64,000 nucleotides of DNA from JBCBCP01 sp039817385 (GTDB lineage: Bacteria > Pseudomonadota > Alphaproteobacteria > Rhodobacterales > Rhodobacteraceae): positions 62,001-126,000 of the forward strand of contig JBCBVY010000001.1 in NCBI GenBank assembly GCA_039817385.1. The letters are read 5' to 3'. The notes below the pieces were generated by a model. The model was not told the DNA's origin and ran no database searches. It saw nothing but the letters and a program-made list of their open reading frames with translations. The translations under genes were made by a program, and so were the position numbers. This document shows positions 49,636-58,008 of this stretch, piece after piece. Position 1 is the stretch's first letter. The number at the start of each line of letters is the position of its first letter.

Positions 49636-50337
49636 ATGGACTTCCGAGGGGATCCTGAGCAGACTGTGGTGGCAATGTCGGACTTTGCGCATGATACCGG
49701 GTATTCAGCCCTCAGCCAGGTCGAAGCCTATTGGGACGGCCTGCGCGGCATGCGGCTCATGCCGAAACGGGCAGAGATTGATCCGCGCGGCATCGAAAGC
49801 GCGCTGGAGAACACCTTTATCGTCGAACGCATCGCGCCGGGCATGGCGCGCATTCGCATCGCGGGCTCCCATCTGGGCGATCTGATGGGGATGGAAGTGC
49901 GCGGAATGCCAATCACCTCCTTCGTTACGCCCGACGCGCGGCGGCAGGTCTCCGACACGATCGAAGAGATGTTCCAGCGCCCCGCCACCTGTTCGTTGCG
50001 CCTGTCCTCGCCCGCGGGGGTGGACAAGCCGCAGCTTGAGGCGCGGATGCTGCTGCTGCCCCTGAAAAGCGATCTGGGTGATGTCAGCCGCGCGCTCGGC
50101 TGCCTCGTTGCACGGGGCGAGATCGGGCGCAGCCCGCGCCGCTTTGACGTGGTCGGCGCCAAGATCCGCGCGATTGCCGCGCCTGCGAGCCTGCCCGCGC
50201 AGGTCAAAGACCCGGCGCCGCTGCGCCCGACCCCACCGGCGCCTGCCAAAGGGTTTTCCGAGCCCTCCGCTGGCTTTGACGCGCGCACGGAAAAGACGCG
50301 TGTGCCCTACCTGCGCCTTGTCAAAAACGAGGACTAA
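49636..50337 (+). CDS. PAS domain protein of the PAS_5 group
   Basis: This is a 233-residue cytosolic protein. Residues 25-155 form a single PAS-like domain: LSQVEAYWDGLRGMRLMPKRAEIDPRGIESALENTFIVERIAPGMARIRIAGSHLGDLMGMEVRGM and FVTPDARRQV. Proteins of this type are widespread in alphaproteobacteria, often as polarity or stress-response partners of unknown mechanism. The C-terminus is Pro/Ala-rich and ends in RVPYLRLVKNED. AAAAGG lies a few bases before the start. It converges on and overlaps the next gene by four bases at their stops. Confidence 0.75.
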   Translation: MDFRGDPEQTVVAMSDFAHDTGYSALSQVEAYWDGLRGMRLMPKRAEIDPRGIESALENTFIVERIAPGMARIRIAGSHLGDLMGMEVRGMPITSFVTPDARRQVSDTIEEMFQRPATCSLRLSSPAGVDKPQLEARMLLLPLKSDLGDVSRALGCLVARGEIGRSPRRFDVVGAKIRAIAAPASLPAQVKDPAPLRPTPPAPAKGFSEPSAGFDARTEKTRVPYLRLVKNED

Positions 50338-51050
50338 CCGCGCGCGTGCGGCGGCAACAGGGTTGTCGCTGCGTGGACCCGGTCCGGGTCGTTGTAAAGC
50401 GGGTCGGTGCCCGGGGGCTGGAAAACAACCTCTCGGTCGTGCAGCCCCTGCGGCGCCGTGGCGAGGCGCCAGTATTCCTCGGCAATGGTCTTGGGGGCAA
50501 ACGGCCCACCCGGAGCGACAATCCCGCACACGGCAATCACGCTGACGTGCACGCCGTGCGGCGCAAGCTGCTTGTAGAGCGATAGGGAAAGGCTGCGCAG
50601 CGCCGCTTTGCCAGCCGCCAGCGCGGCCCATTCCGGGAATGGCTCATGCGCGAGGCCCCCGCCGGTAAAGAGGATTGCGCCGTGGCCCTTTTCAATCATC
50701 GCCGGTGCAACGTGACGGGCCGCCTGATGCGCGCCCAGCACGTTGACGGAGAGCTCCGCGGCGAGCGTTTCGGGGGCAACGTCCAGCGGCAGCCCAGGCT
50801 TCAGCACCGCCGCATTGTAGATCAGCACATCGCAGGGCCCGAGGCGCGTGGTCAGGTCCGACAAGGCGGCCTCAAGGCTGTCCGGCACCCCCGCATCCGC
50901 CGCGTGAGAGAACGCCTGCGCTCCGAGCCTATCCTGCATCTGGGCTAGCGCGTCTGCACTCCGCGCAATCAGGCCAACCCGGAAGCCGCCCGCGATGAAA
51001 CGCGCCGCAATCGCCTCGCCAAGGCCGGGACCAGCCCCGACGAGGATCAT
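50334..51050 (-). CDS. Atypical SDR-family protein
   Basis: This is a 238-residue Rossmann protein. The start at 51050 (MILVGAGPGLGEAIAARF) places the nucleotide loop at the N-terminus; an ATG at 51092 would overlap the DAHP synthase gene by 28 bases. LIYNAAVL replaces NNAG. The YxxxK position reads L144-AAG-K148 within WAALAAGKAAL, so the catalytic Tyr is Leu. The protein probably binds NAD(P) without standard dehydrogenase activity. It lies 13 bases after the DAHP synthase gene on the same strand. Confidence 0.75.
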   Translation of the reverse strand: MILVGAGPGLGEAIAARFIAGGFRVGLIARSADALAQMQDRLGAQAFSHAADAGVPDSLEAALSDLTTRLGPCDVLIYNAAVLKPGLPLDVAPETLAAELSVNVLGAHQAARHVAPAMIEKGHGAILFTGGGLAHEPFPEWAALAAGKAALRSLSLSLYKQLAPHGVHVSVIAVCGIVAPGGPFAPKTIAEEYWRLATAPQGLHDREVVFQPPGTDPLYNDPDRVHAATTLLPPHARG

Positions 51051-51063
51051 GTTCGGCAAAGGC

Positions 51064-52434
51064 TCAGCCCGCAGCGCGTGCGCTGCTTGCATTGCGCAGG
51101 GCCGACAGCTCCTCGGCCACGAGGAAGGCAAGCTCGAGCGATTGCGAGGCGTTCAAGCGCGGATCGCATGCTGTGTGGTAACGGTCGCTCAGGTCTTCTT
51201 CGGTCACCGCGCGCACGCCGCCAGTGCATTCGGTCACGTCCTGCCCCGTCATCTCGAAATGCACGCCGCCGGGGACGGTGTTTTCCGCCTTGTGGATCGC
51301 AAAGAAATCGCGCACTTCGGACAGGACCGCATGGAACTGACGCGTCTTGTAGCCGGTGTTCGATTTGATCGTATTCCCGTGCATCGGATCGCAGGTCCAC
51401 AGCACCTTTGCGCCTTCTTCTTCCACGGCGCGGATCAGCTTGGTCAGGTGATCGCCAACCTTGCCCGCACCAAAGCGCGCGATGAGCGTAAGGCGGCCCG
51501 CCTCGTTCTCTGGGTTAAGTGTGGCCAGCAAGCGCTTGAGATCACTGATTTCCATCGAGGGGCCGCATTTGAGACCAATCGGGTTCTGCACGCCGCGGGC
51601 AAATTCCACATGCGCCCCGTCCGGCTGACGCGTCCGGTCGCCGATCCAGATCATGTGGCCCGACCCCGCGAGCCATTTGCCGGTCGTGGAATCGACACGC
51701 GTCAGCGCCTCTTCGTATTCGAGCAGCAGGCTTTCGTGGCTGGTGTAGAACTCGACCGTGGAAAACTGATGCGTCGTGTCCGCGTCGATGCCGGCTGCGG
51801 CCATGAAATCGATCGTGTCCTGAATGCGGTTCGCGATCTGCGCGTAGCGCTGCATCTCGTCGGCGTCCGTATAGCCAAGCGTCCAGGAGTGCACCCGGTT
51901 CATGTCCGCAAATCCGCCCGTAGAGAACGCGCGCAAAAGGTTCAGCGTGGCCGCCGCCTGCGTGTAGGCTTGCAGCATCTTCGCCGGGTCCGGGATGCGG
52001 GCCTCGGGCGTGAACGCCAGCGCGTTGATGATGTCACCGCGGTAGCTGGGCAACTCGACGCCATCAACAGTCTCCGTCGGCGCCGAGCGCGGCTTGGCGA
52101 ACTGACCCGCCATGCGGCCCACTTTGACAACGGGCACCTTCGCGCCATAGGTCAGGACCATCGCCATTTGCAGCATGACCTTGAACGTATCGCGGATCGC
52201 ATCCGCGCTGAACTGCTCAAAGCTTTCGGCGCAATCGCCGCCCTGCAGCAGGAACGCCTCACCCCGGCTTGCCGCGCCCAGCTGCGCCTTCAGACGGCGG
52301 GCTTCCCCGGCAAAGACGAGGGGCGGATATTGCGAAAGCTGCCCTTCGACACGGGCCAGCGCGGCGGGGTCGGTGTATTCGGGCATCTGGATGCGCGGCT
52401 TGGCGCGCCAATCGGACTTGGACCACTCGGTCAT
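51064..52434 (-). CDS. 3-deoxy-7-phosphoheptulonate synthase, class II
   Basis: This 456-residue enzyme condenses phosphoenolpyruvate and erythrose 4-phosphate in the first step of the shikimate pathway. Class II (plant/actinobacterial type) features are WRAKPRIQMPEYTDPAAL near the N-terminus, LLQGGDCAESFEQF with the metal Cys, VVKVGRMAGQFAKPRS, SHESLLLEYEEALTR and WTCDPMHGNTIKSNTGYKTR. The start at 52434 (MTEWSKSDW) follows AGAGCG. The length is normal for class II. It is divergent from the GlxA-type regulator. Confidence 0.94.
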   Translation of the reverse strand: MTEWSKSDWRAKPRIQMPEYTDPAALARVEGQLSQYPPLVFAGEARRLKAQLGAASRGEAFLLQGGDCAESFEQFSADAIRDTFKVMLQMAMVLTYGAKVPVVKVGRMAGQFAKPRSAPTETVDGVELPSYRGDIINALAFTPEARIPDPAKMLQAYTQAAATLNLLRAFSTGGFADMNRVHSWTLGYTDADEMQRYAQIANRIQDTIDFMAAAGIDADTTHQFSTVEFYTSHESLLLEYEEALTRVDSTTGKWLAGSGHMIWIGDRTRQPDGAHVEFARGVQNPIGLKCGPSMEISDLKRLLATLNPENEAGRLTLIARFGAGKVGDHLTKLIRAVEEEGAKVLWTCDPMHGNTIKSNTGYKTRQFHAVLSEVRDFFAIHKAENTVPGGVHFEMTGQDVTECTGGVRAVTEEDLSDRYHTACDPRLNASQSLELAFLVAEELSALRNASSARAAG

Positions 52435-52642
52435 CTGTTCGCTCTTTCGCAAAATGGGCACTGCTGTTTCGGCCCGGTTTCGCGCGGGCCGGGTGCCTCT
52501 ATACAAAAACCGCGGGTGGGTGGCCATATCTCATTTGCCTCCTCTTGACGGCGGCGGAGGGGTGTGCAGTGAATTTGCTTCCGGCCGGAATGCCGTACCT
52601 AGCCACCAGCGCCCGACAGAAGGCGCAAGCCGAGAGACCGAG

Positions 52643-53629
52643 ATGGCCTTCACCCCTGCCCCGGACACAAAACCGCAACGGTTCGTCTTTGTTCTTTTGG
52701 ACAACTTTACCATGCTCTGCTTTGCCGCCGCGCAGGAAAGCCTGCGAATTGCCAACCGCATGGCCGGCAAGACGCTTTACGAGTGGCGGGTGATTGGTGA
52801 GGGCGGCGCCTATATCTCCGCGTCCTCGGGCACGACGTTCAAGCTGGATTCGGACCTTGATGAGATCGGGCGCGATGATGTGATCATGATCTGCGGCGGG
52901 ATCGACGTGCAGGCAGCCACCACGAAAAAGCTGCTGGGCTGGCTGCGCCGGGAGGCGCGCAAGGGCGTGCAGGTGGCGGGCCTGTGCACGGCGGGGTTCA
53001 CGCTGGCCAAGGCGGGTCTGCTGGACGGGAAGAAGGCCACGATCCACTGGGAGAACCAAGACAGCTTTGCGGAGGAGTTTCCGGAGGTGGAGCTGACAAA
53101 GTCGGTCTTTGTCGTGGATGGGAACCGGGTGACGACGGCGGGCGGCACGTCTTCGATTGACCTGATGCTGAAGCTGATTGCCGATGCGCATGGGGAGGAG
53201 CTGGCGAACGCCGTGGCAGACCAGCTGATCTATTCCGCAATCCGGACCGATCAGGACACCCAGCGCCTTTCGGTCCCCACCCGGATCGGGGTGCGGCACC
53301 CCAAGCTGAGCCAGGTGATCCAGATCATGGAGCAGAACATCGAAGAGCCGATCAGCCCCTCGATCCTCGCCAAGGATGTCGGCATGTCCACGCGCCAGCT
53401 CGAACGGCTGTTCCGCCGCTACCTCAACCGCTCGCCCAAGCGCTATTACATGGAGCTGCGCTTGCAGAAGGCGCGGAACCTGCTGATGCAGACGGATATG
53501 AGCGTGATCAACGTCGCGCTGGCCTGCGGGTTCGCGTCCCCTTCGCATTTCTCCAAGTGCTACCGGGCGCATTATGACACGACGCCCTACCGGGAGCGGG
53601 GGAGCCACGCGGCGCGGTTGAGCATTTAG
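52643..53629 (+). CDS. GlxA-family transcriptional regulator (DJ-1/PfpI + AraC)
   Basis: This is a 328-residue regulator. The N-terminal part (about 10-190) is DJ-1/PfpI-like, with FVFVLLDNFTMLCFAAAQESLRIAN and VAGLCTAGFTLAKAGLLDGKKATIHW. The C-terminal part (about 225-320) carries two AraC helix-turn-helix motifs (SPSILAKDVGMSTRQLERLFRRYL and SVINVALACGFASPSHFSKCYRAHY). Relatives include GbdR- and ArgR-like activators of glycine-betaine, carnitine and arginine use. The start at 52643 is taken from MAFTPAPDTKPQRFVFV. Confidence 0.9.
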   Translation: MAFTPAPDTKPQRFVFVLLDNFTMLCFAAAQESLRIANRMAGKTLYEWRVIGEGGAYISASSGTTFKLDSDLDEIGRDDVIMICGGIDVQAATTKKLLGWLRREARKGVQVAGLCTAGFTLAKAGLLDGKKATIHWENQDSFAEEFPEVELTKSVFVVDGNRVTTAGGTSSIDLMLKLIADAHGEELANAVADQLIYSAIRTDQDTQRLSVPTRIGVRHPKLSQVIQIMEQNIEEPISPSILAKDVGMSTRQLERLFRRYLNRSPKRYYMELRLQKARNLLMQTDMSVINVALACGFASPSHFSKCYRAHYDTTPYRERGSHAARLSI

Positions 53630-53657
53630 GTGTTTCGCCGCCTGCGGCGGCGACCGA

Positions 53658-53708
53658 CTGGGGGGCCAGCCCCCCAGACCCCCCGGGATATTTTTGACCC
53701 AAAGAAGA
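53658..53708 (+). repeat. Dispersed GC-hairpin repeat
   Basis: The hairpin CTGGGGGGC/GCCCCCCAG (53658-53666 with 53669-53677) is followed by ACCCCCCGGGATATTTTTGA and CCCAAAGAAG. It lies between the convergent GlxA-type regulator and sugar dehydrogenase genes. The TTTTT after the stem makes this copy a plausible plus-strand terminator. Confidence 0.75.
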
Positions 53709-53719
53709 AGTGTGCGAGA

Positions 53720-54808
53720 TTAGCGGGTGATGCGATAAACCGCGCCGTTGGCTGCGGAGATGAAGAGGATGGAGCCGTCCGGGGCCTCCACGATGTCGCG
53801 GACGCGGAGGGTCTCGTCGCTCTGGCTGCGTTCCACCTCGCGGACGCTGTCGCCGCTGATTTGCAGGCGCGAGATGTAGTCGAATTTGAGGCTGCCCACG
53901 AACATCTGGCCGCGCAGGCTCGGGAACATGTCCCCTTGGTAGACCATCAGGCCCGAGGGGGCGATGGAGGGATCCCAGTAAAAAGCAGGCTGTTCCATGC
54001 CGTCCTTCGCGGTGCCTTCGCCGATCCGGGCGCCGGAGTAGTGCACGCCGTAGGAAATCACCGGCCAGCCGAAATTGGCGCCTTTTTGCACCCGGTTCAC
54101 CTCATCGCCGCCGCGCGCGCCGTGTTCGGCGGTCCAAAGCTGGCCCGAGGCATCAAGCCCCGCGCCTTGCGGGTTGCGGTGGCCGAAGGACCAGATTTCC
54201 GGCTGGATGCCGCTTTGCCCGACAAAGGGGTTGTCTGCGGGCACGGCGCCGCCGCGTGTCACGCGGATCACCGCGCCGTTGTGGTTGGAGCGGTCTTGCG
54301 ACGAGGGCCGGTCGCCCCGGTCGCCCGTGGTGACGTAAAGCATCCCGTCCGCGCCCTCGACCACGCGGGAGCCGAAATGGCGCCCGCCGCTGCTGCCGGG
54401 GGCGGAGACGAAGAGATCGCGCAGGTTCTCCAGCCTTGTGCCATCTGCGCTGAGTTCAGCGGCAGCAAGCGCCGTGCCTGCGCCGCCGCGCTGGGGTTTG
54501 GAATAGGTCAGCCAGAGGGTGCGGGTGGTAGCAAAATCCCGGGCCAGCGTGATGTCCAAGAGGCCCCCTTGCCCGCGCGCAGCGACACGCGGCGCGCCTT
54601 CAACCCTTCGGTTCTGACCGCCGCGGGAGAGGATCAGCGCGCCGTCCCGCTCGGTGACAAGCAGCCCCTCGCCCGCGGGCAGTTCCGCGACGCCCCACGG
54701 CTGATCAAGGCCAGTGGCGACGGTGGTGACGGTAACACTTCGCCCGGCGATCTCCATCGCGCCGGCAGGCAGGGGAACGAGGGCGGCAAGCAGGCAGAGA
54801 AGGCGCAT
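53720..54808 (-). CDS. PQQ-dependent sugar dehydrogenase family protein
   Basis: This is a 362-residue periplasmic beta-propeller of the aldose sugar dehydrogenase (Asd/YliI) group. The start at 54808 has CGGAG 7 bases upstream and opens a signal peptide (MRLLCLLAALVPLPAGA, then MEIAG). The propeller blocks are PWGVAELPAGEGLLVTERDG, GGRHFGSRVVEGADGMLYVTTGDRG, IWSFGHRNPQGAGLDASGQLWTAEHGARGGDEVN and GANFGWPVISYGVHYSG, typical of the PQQ site. It would oxidise sugars if PQQ is available; PQQ biosynthesis genes are not seen here. Confidence 0.88.
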   Translation of the reverse strand: MRLLCLLAALVPLPAGAMEIAGRSVTVTTVATGLDQPWGVAELPAGEGLLVTERDGALILSRGGQNRRVEGAPRVAARGQGGLLDITLARDFATTRTLWLTYSKPQRGGAGTALAAAELSADGTRLENLRDLFVSAPGSSGGRHFGSRVVEGADGMLYVTTGDRGDRPSSQDRSNHNGAVIRVTRGGAVPADNPFVGQSGIQPEIWSFGHRNPQGAGLDASGQLWTAEHGARGGDEVNRVQKGANFGWPVISYGVHYSGARIGEGTAKDGMEQPAFYWDPSIAPSGLMVYQGDMFPSLRGQMFVGSLKFDYISRLQISGDSVREVERSQSDETLRVRDIVEAPDGSILFISAANGAVYRITR

Positions 54809-54950
54809 GGGCAAGCTCCGTAATCCGATGCGCTTAACTTAGGCGCGAAAGGCAGATGCGTCCAATCACGGCGCACCAATTTCGCTTTTCTTTTGCAAAC
54901 GCCAGCCCTACGCTTTGCGCCAGACAAAACGTCACAGGGAGTTACACACC

Positions 54951-56147
54951 ATGAAAAAACTGATGCTGGGCGCAGCTTCTGCTGCACTGATGGCAACCGG
55001 GGCGCTGGCGGACGGCCACTCGGAAGTCAAAATTGGCGTCATTTTGGGCTTCACCGGCCCGATTGAATCGCTGACCCCATCGATGGCCGATGGCGCAGAG
55101 CTGGCCATGAAAGAAGTCACCGATAGCGGCCTGCTGCTGGGAGGTGCGAGCGTCACCTCCGTGCGCGCGGACAGCACCTGCATCGACGCGGGCGCGGCGA
55201 CCGCGGCGGCAGAGCGTTTGATCACCTCCGACGGGGTGGACGGGATCATGGGCGCGGACTGCTCCGGCGTGACCGGCGCGATCCTGAACAACGTGGCGCT
55301 GGCCAATGGCGTCGTGATGATCTCACCCTCGGCCACCTCCCCCGGTCTGAGCCACGCGAATAACGAAGATGGCGGCCTGTTCTTCCGCACGGCCCCGTCG
55401 GACGCGCGCCAAGGCGTTGTGATGACCGAAGTGCTGTTGGAAGAAGGCATCTCCGAGGTTGCGGTGACCTATACCAACAACGACTACGGCAAAGGTCTGG
55501 CGGACAGCTTCCAGGCAGCCTTTGAGGCTGCGGGCGGCACCGTGACGATCAACGCAGCCCATGAAGACGGCAAAGCGGACTACTCCGCCGAAGTCGGCGC
55601 GCTGGCAGCGGCGGGCGGTGAGCGGCTTGTCGTGGCGGGCTATGTTGACCAGGGCGGCAGCGGCATCGTGCGCGCGGCGCTCGACAGCGGCGCGTTCGAG
55701 ACGTTCCACTTCCCCGACGGCATGATCGGTGCAAAGCTAGAAGAGAACTTCGGCTCCGAGATCGACGGCTCCACCGGCCAGCACCCGGGCACTGACAGCG
55801 AAGGCGCGGCGATGTACACCGCGCTGGTTGGGGGCGCGTTCGATGCAACATCGCCCTTCACGCCAGAGGCATACGATGCCGCGGCGCTGATCATGCTGGC
55901 GATGCAGGCAGCCGGCTCCAAGGACAGCGCGGAATACAAGGATCAAGTCATGGATGTGGCCAATGCACCGGGCGAGCAGATCTTCCCGGGTGAGCTGGCC
56001 AAAGCGCTGCAGATCCTCGCCGATGGCGGTGACATCGACTATGTCGGCGCAACAGCCGTTGAGCTGATCGGCCCCGGCGAGAGCGCGGGCAACTACCGCC
56101 AGATCGTTGTCGAGGGCGGCGCGATCACCACGGCGAAGTTCCGCTAA
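54951..56147 (+). CDS. Liv-type ABC transporter substrate-binding protein, second system
   Basis: This is a 398-residue periplasmic binding protein. The start at 54951 follows AGGGA and begins a signal peptide (MKKLMLGAASAALMATGALA, then DGHSEVK). The type I fold opens with KIGVILGFTGPIESLTPSMADGAELAMKEV. It continues with GIMGADCSGVTGAILNNVALANGVVMISPSATSPGLS and YTNNDYGKGLADSFQAAFEAAGGTV, both typical of Leu/Ile/Val-like receptors. The gene begins a second importer operon. It differs clearly from the first one at 20735. Confidence 0.92.
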   Translation: MKKLMLGAASAALMATGALADGHSEVKIGVILGFTGPIESLTPSMADGAELAMKEVTDSGLLLGGASVTSVRADSTCIDAGAATAAAERLITSDGVDGIMGADCSGVTGAILNNVALANGVVMISPSATSPGLSHANNEDGGLFFRTAPSDARQGVVMTEVLLEEGISEVAVTYTNNDYGKGLADSFQAAFEAAGGTVTINAAHEDGKADYSAEVGALAAAGGERLVVAGYVDQGGSGIVRAALDSGAFETFHFPDGMIGAKLEENFGSEIDGSTGQHPGTDSEGAAMYTALVGGAFDATSPFTPEAYDAAALIMLAMQAAGSKDSAEYKDQVMDVANAPGEQIFPGELAKALQILADGGDIDYVGATAVELIGPGESAGNYRQIVVEGGAITTAKFR

Positions 56148-56165
56148 GCGTTAGACCTGAACATG

Positions 56166-56200
56166 AGCGGCCCGGGGCGGTGTCCCGGGCCGCTTCTTTA
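56166..56200 (+). terminator. Stem-loop after the second substrate-binding gene
   Basis: AGCGGCCCGGG/CCCGGGCCGCT (56166-56176 with 56184-56194), a perfect 11-bp stem, is followed by TCTTTA. It lies 18 bases after the stop and probably attenuates downstream ATPase expression, as in the first importer operon. Confidence 0.65.
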
Positions 56201-56243
56201 CTTGGACAAGAACCGCATCCGAGCGGCGCCAGGGGGTAAGACG

Positions 56244-57026
56244 ATGATTGTCGTCGAAGACTTGCACAAGCATTTCGGCGGGTTCCACGCGGTGGACGGG
56301 GCCAGCCTGCGGATCGAGGAACGCTCGATCACCGGGCTCATTGGGCCTAATGGGGCCGGAAAGACCACGCTGTTCAACGTGATTGCCGGGGTGCTGCCGC
56401 CCACGTCGGGCCGCGTGACGATGCAGGGCGAAGACATCACCGGCTTGCCGCCGCACGCGCTGTTTCACAAGGGACTGCTGCGCACCTTCCAGATCGCGCA
56501 CGAATTCCCGTCGATGTCCTGCCGGGAGAACCTGATGATGGTGCCTGGCGCGCAAACAGGTGAGACGCTGTGGAACACGTGGTTTGGCCGCAAGCGCATC
56601 GCGGACGAGGAACGCGCCCTGCGCGCGAAGGCCGATGAGGTGCTGGAGTTCCTGACGATCGCGCATCTGGCCGATCACAAGGCGGGTCAGGTCTCGGGCG
56701 GGCAGAAAAAGCTGCTGGAGCTGGGGCGCACGATGATGGTCGATGCGCGGATCGTGTTCCTCGACGAGGTTGGTGCGGGGGTGAACCGCACACTGCTGAA
56801 CGTGATTGGCGACGCGATCCTGCGGCTGAACACAGAGCGCGGCTATACCTTTGTTGTGATCGAGCATGACATGGATTTCATTGGAAAAATTTGCGATCCA
56901 GTCATCTGCATGGCCGAAGGAAAGGTACTCGCTGAGGGCACGCTCGCCGAGATCAAGGCGAATGAGGCGGTGATCGAGGCCTATCTGGGCACGGGCCTCA
57001 AGAACAAGGACAAGGTGGGGGCATGA
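56244..57026 (+). CDS. Liv-type ABC transporter ATPase (LivG-like), second system
   Basis: This is a 260-residue nucleotide-binding subunit. The start at 56244 (MIVVEDLHKHFGGFHAVDG) has AGGGGG 7 bases upstream; upstream in-frame residues are from the hairpin region. Walker A is GPNGAGKTT, the signature is VSGGQKKLLELGR, and the Walker B block is IVFLDEVGAGVN, with Val in place of the usual Pro of DEP. The switch His is in VIEHDMDFIGKICD. A dispersed repeat and a direct repeat separate it from the livF-like gene. Confidence 0.92.
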   Translation: MIVVEDLHKHFGGFHAVDGASLRIEERSITGLIGPNGAGKTTLFNVIAGVLPPTSGRVTMQGEDITGLPPHALFHKGLLRTFQIAHEFPSMSCRENLMMVPGAQTGETLWNTWFGRKRIADEERALRAKADEVLEFLTIAHLADHKAGQVSGGQKKLLELGRTMMVDARIVFLDEVGAGVNRTLLNVIGDAILRLNTERGYTFVVIEHDMDFIGKICDPVICMAEGKVLAEGTLAEIKANEAVIEAYLGTGLKNKDKVGA

Positions 57027-57060
57027 TGCGGTTTCGAATTTGCTGCGCAAATCCGACGTG

Positions 57061-57108
57061 CTGGGGGCGCTGCCCCCAGACCCCCGGGATATTTGAAACC
57101 CAAAGAAG
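57061..57108 (+). repeat. Dispersed GC-hairpin repeat
   Basis: The hairpin CTGGGGGC/GCCCCCAG (57061-57068 with 57072-57079) is followed by ACCCCCGGGATATTTGAAAC and CCAAAGAAG. It lies inside an operon, between the livG-like and livF-like genes, so it cannot be a complete terminator unless the livF-like gene has its own promoter. Confidence 0.75.
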
Positions 57109-57120
57109 ATTGGGACATGT

Positions 57121-57170
57121 AACGTTTTGTACATTTTTCGGGACCCTCAAAGAACGTTTTGTACATTTTT
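57121..57170 (+). promoter_or_regulatory. 18-bp direct repeats upstream of the second livF-like gene
   Basis: AACGTTTTGTACATTTTT occurs twice (57121-57138 and 57153-57170), with starts 32 bases apart (about three helical turns). Each copy contains the palindrome TGTACA. It is much more AT-rich than its surroundings. It lies 16 bases before the gene's start, which is close for a promoter, so a repressor or activator site is likely but unproven. Confidence 0.5.
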
Positions 57171-57186
57171 TGGGTAAGGCGTGGGC

Positions 57187-58008
57187 ATGAGCGGTGATCC
57201 CTATTCCGGGCGCGGGAACAAGGATGCGTCGGTGACGAAGATGGATGGGAAGAACACGCTGACGGCCGCTCCGGGCACGGGGGCGGCGATGAAGACGGCG
57301 GATGCGTTTCTGATTGGCGATACGATGACCGGCGGCTATGGCAGTGGGCCCGACATTCTGCATGACTGTACCGTGGCCGTTGAACCTGGCGAGATTGCCG
57401 TGATTGTCGGGCCAAACGGGGCGGGCAAGTCGACGGCGATGAAGGCCGTGTTTGGGCTTTTGAGCGTGCGGCAAGGTTCGGTCCGGCTCGCGGGGGAAGA
57501 CATCACGGATCTGTCGCCCCAGGACCGGGTGGCCAAGGGGATGGGGTTTGTGCCGCAGACCTCGAACATTTTCACTTCGCTCACGGTGGAGGAAAACCTC
57601 GAGATGGGGGCCTTCATCCGCCGCGATGATTTCTCGGACACGATGGCGCAGGTCTATGACCTGTTCCCGATCCTTGCCGAAAAGCGGCGCCAGCCTGCGG
57701 GGGAGCTGTCGGGCGGGCAACGTCAGCAAGTGGCCGTGGGCCGTGCGCTCATGACCCAGCCGAAGGTGCTGATGCTGGACGAGCCGACGGCGGGTGTCTC
57801 GCCGATCGTGATGGACGAGCTTTTTGACCGGATCATCGAAGTTGCCCGCACCGGCATCCCCATCCTGATGGTGGAGCAGAACGCGCGTCAAGCGCTGGAG
57901 ATTGCCGACAAGGGCTATGTTCTTGTGCAGGGGCGCAATGCCTATACCGGAACGGGCAAGGAGCTGCTGGCCGACCCCGAAGTGCGGAGGTCTTTCCTTG
58001 GTGGGTAG
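57187..58008 (+). CDS. Liv-type ABC transporter ATPase (LivF-like), second system
   Basis: This 273-residue nucleotide-binding subunit has Walker A GPNGAGKST, signature LSGGQRQQVAVGRAL, Walker B VLMLDEPTAGVSP and switch MVEQNARQALEIAD. The ATG at 57187 has TAAGG upstream and gives a leader of about 45 residues rich in Gly, Ser and Lys before the family start (MKTADAFLIGDTMTGGYGSG). An internal ATG at 57289 would give a normal LivF length, so the true start is uncertain. The next gene overlaps it by eight bases. Confidence 0.9.
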   Translation: MSGDPYSGRGNKDASVTKMDGKNTLTAAPGTGAAMKTADAFLIGDTMTGGYGSGPDILHDCTVAVEPGEIAVIVGPNGAGKSTAMKAVFGLLSVRQGSVRLAGEDITDLSPQDRVAKGMGFVPQTSNIFTSLTVEENLEMGAFIRRDDFSDTMAQVYDLFPILAEKRRQPAGELSGGQRQQVAVGRALMTQPKVLMLDEPTAGVSPIVMDELFDRIIEVARTGIPILMVEQNARQALEIADKGYVLVQGRNAYTGTGKELLADPEVRRSFLGG

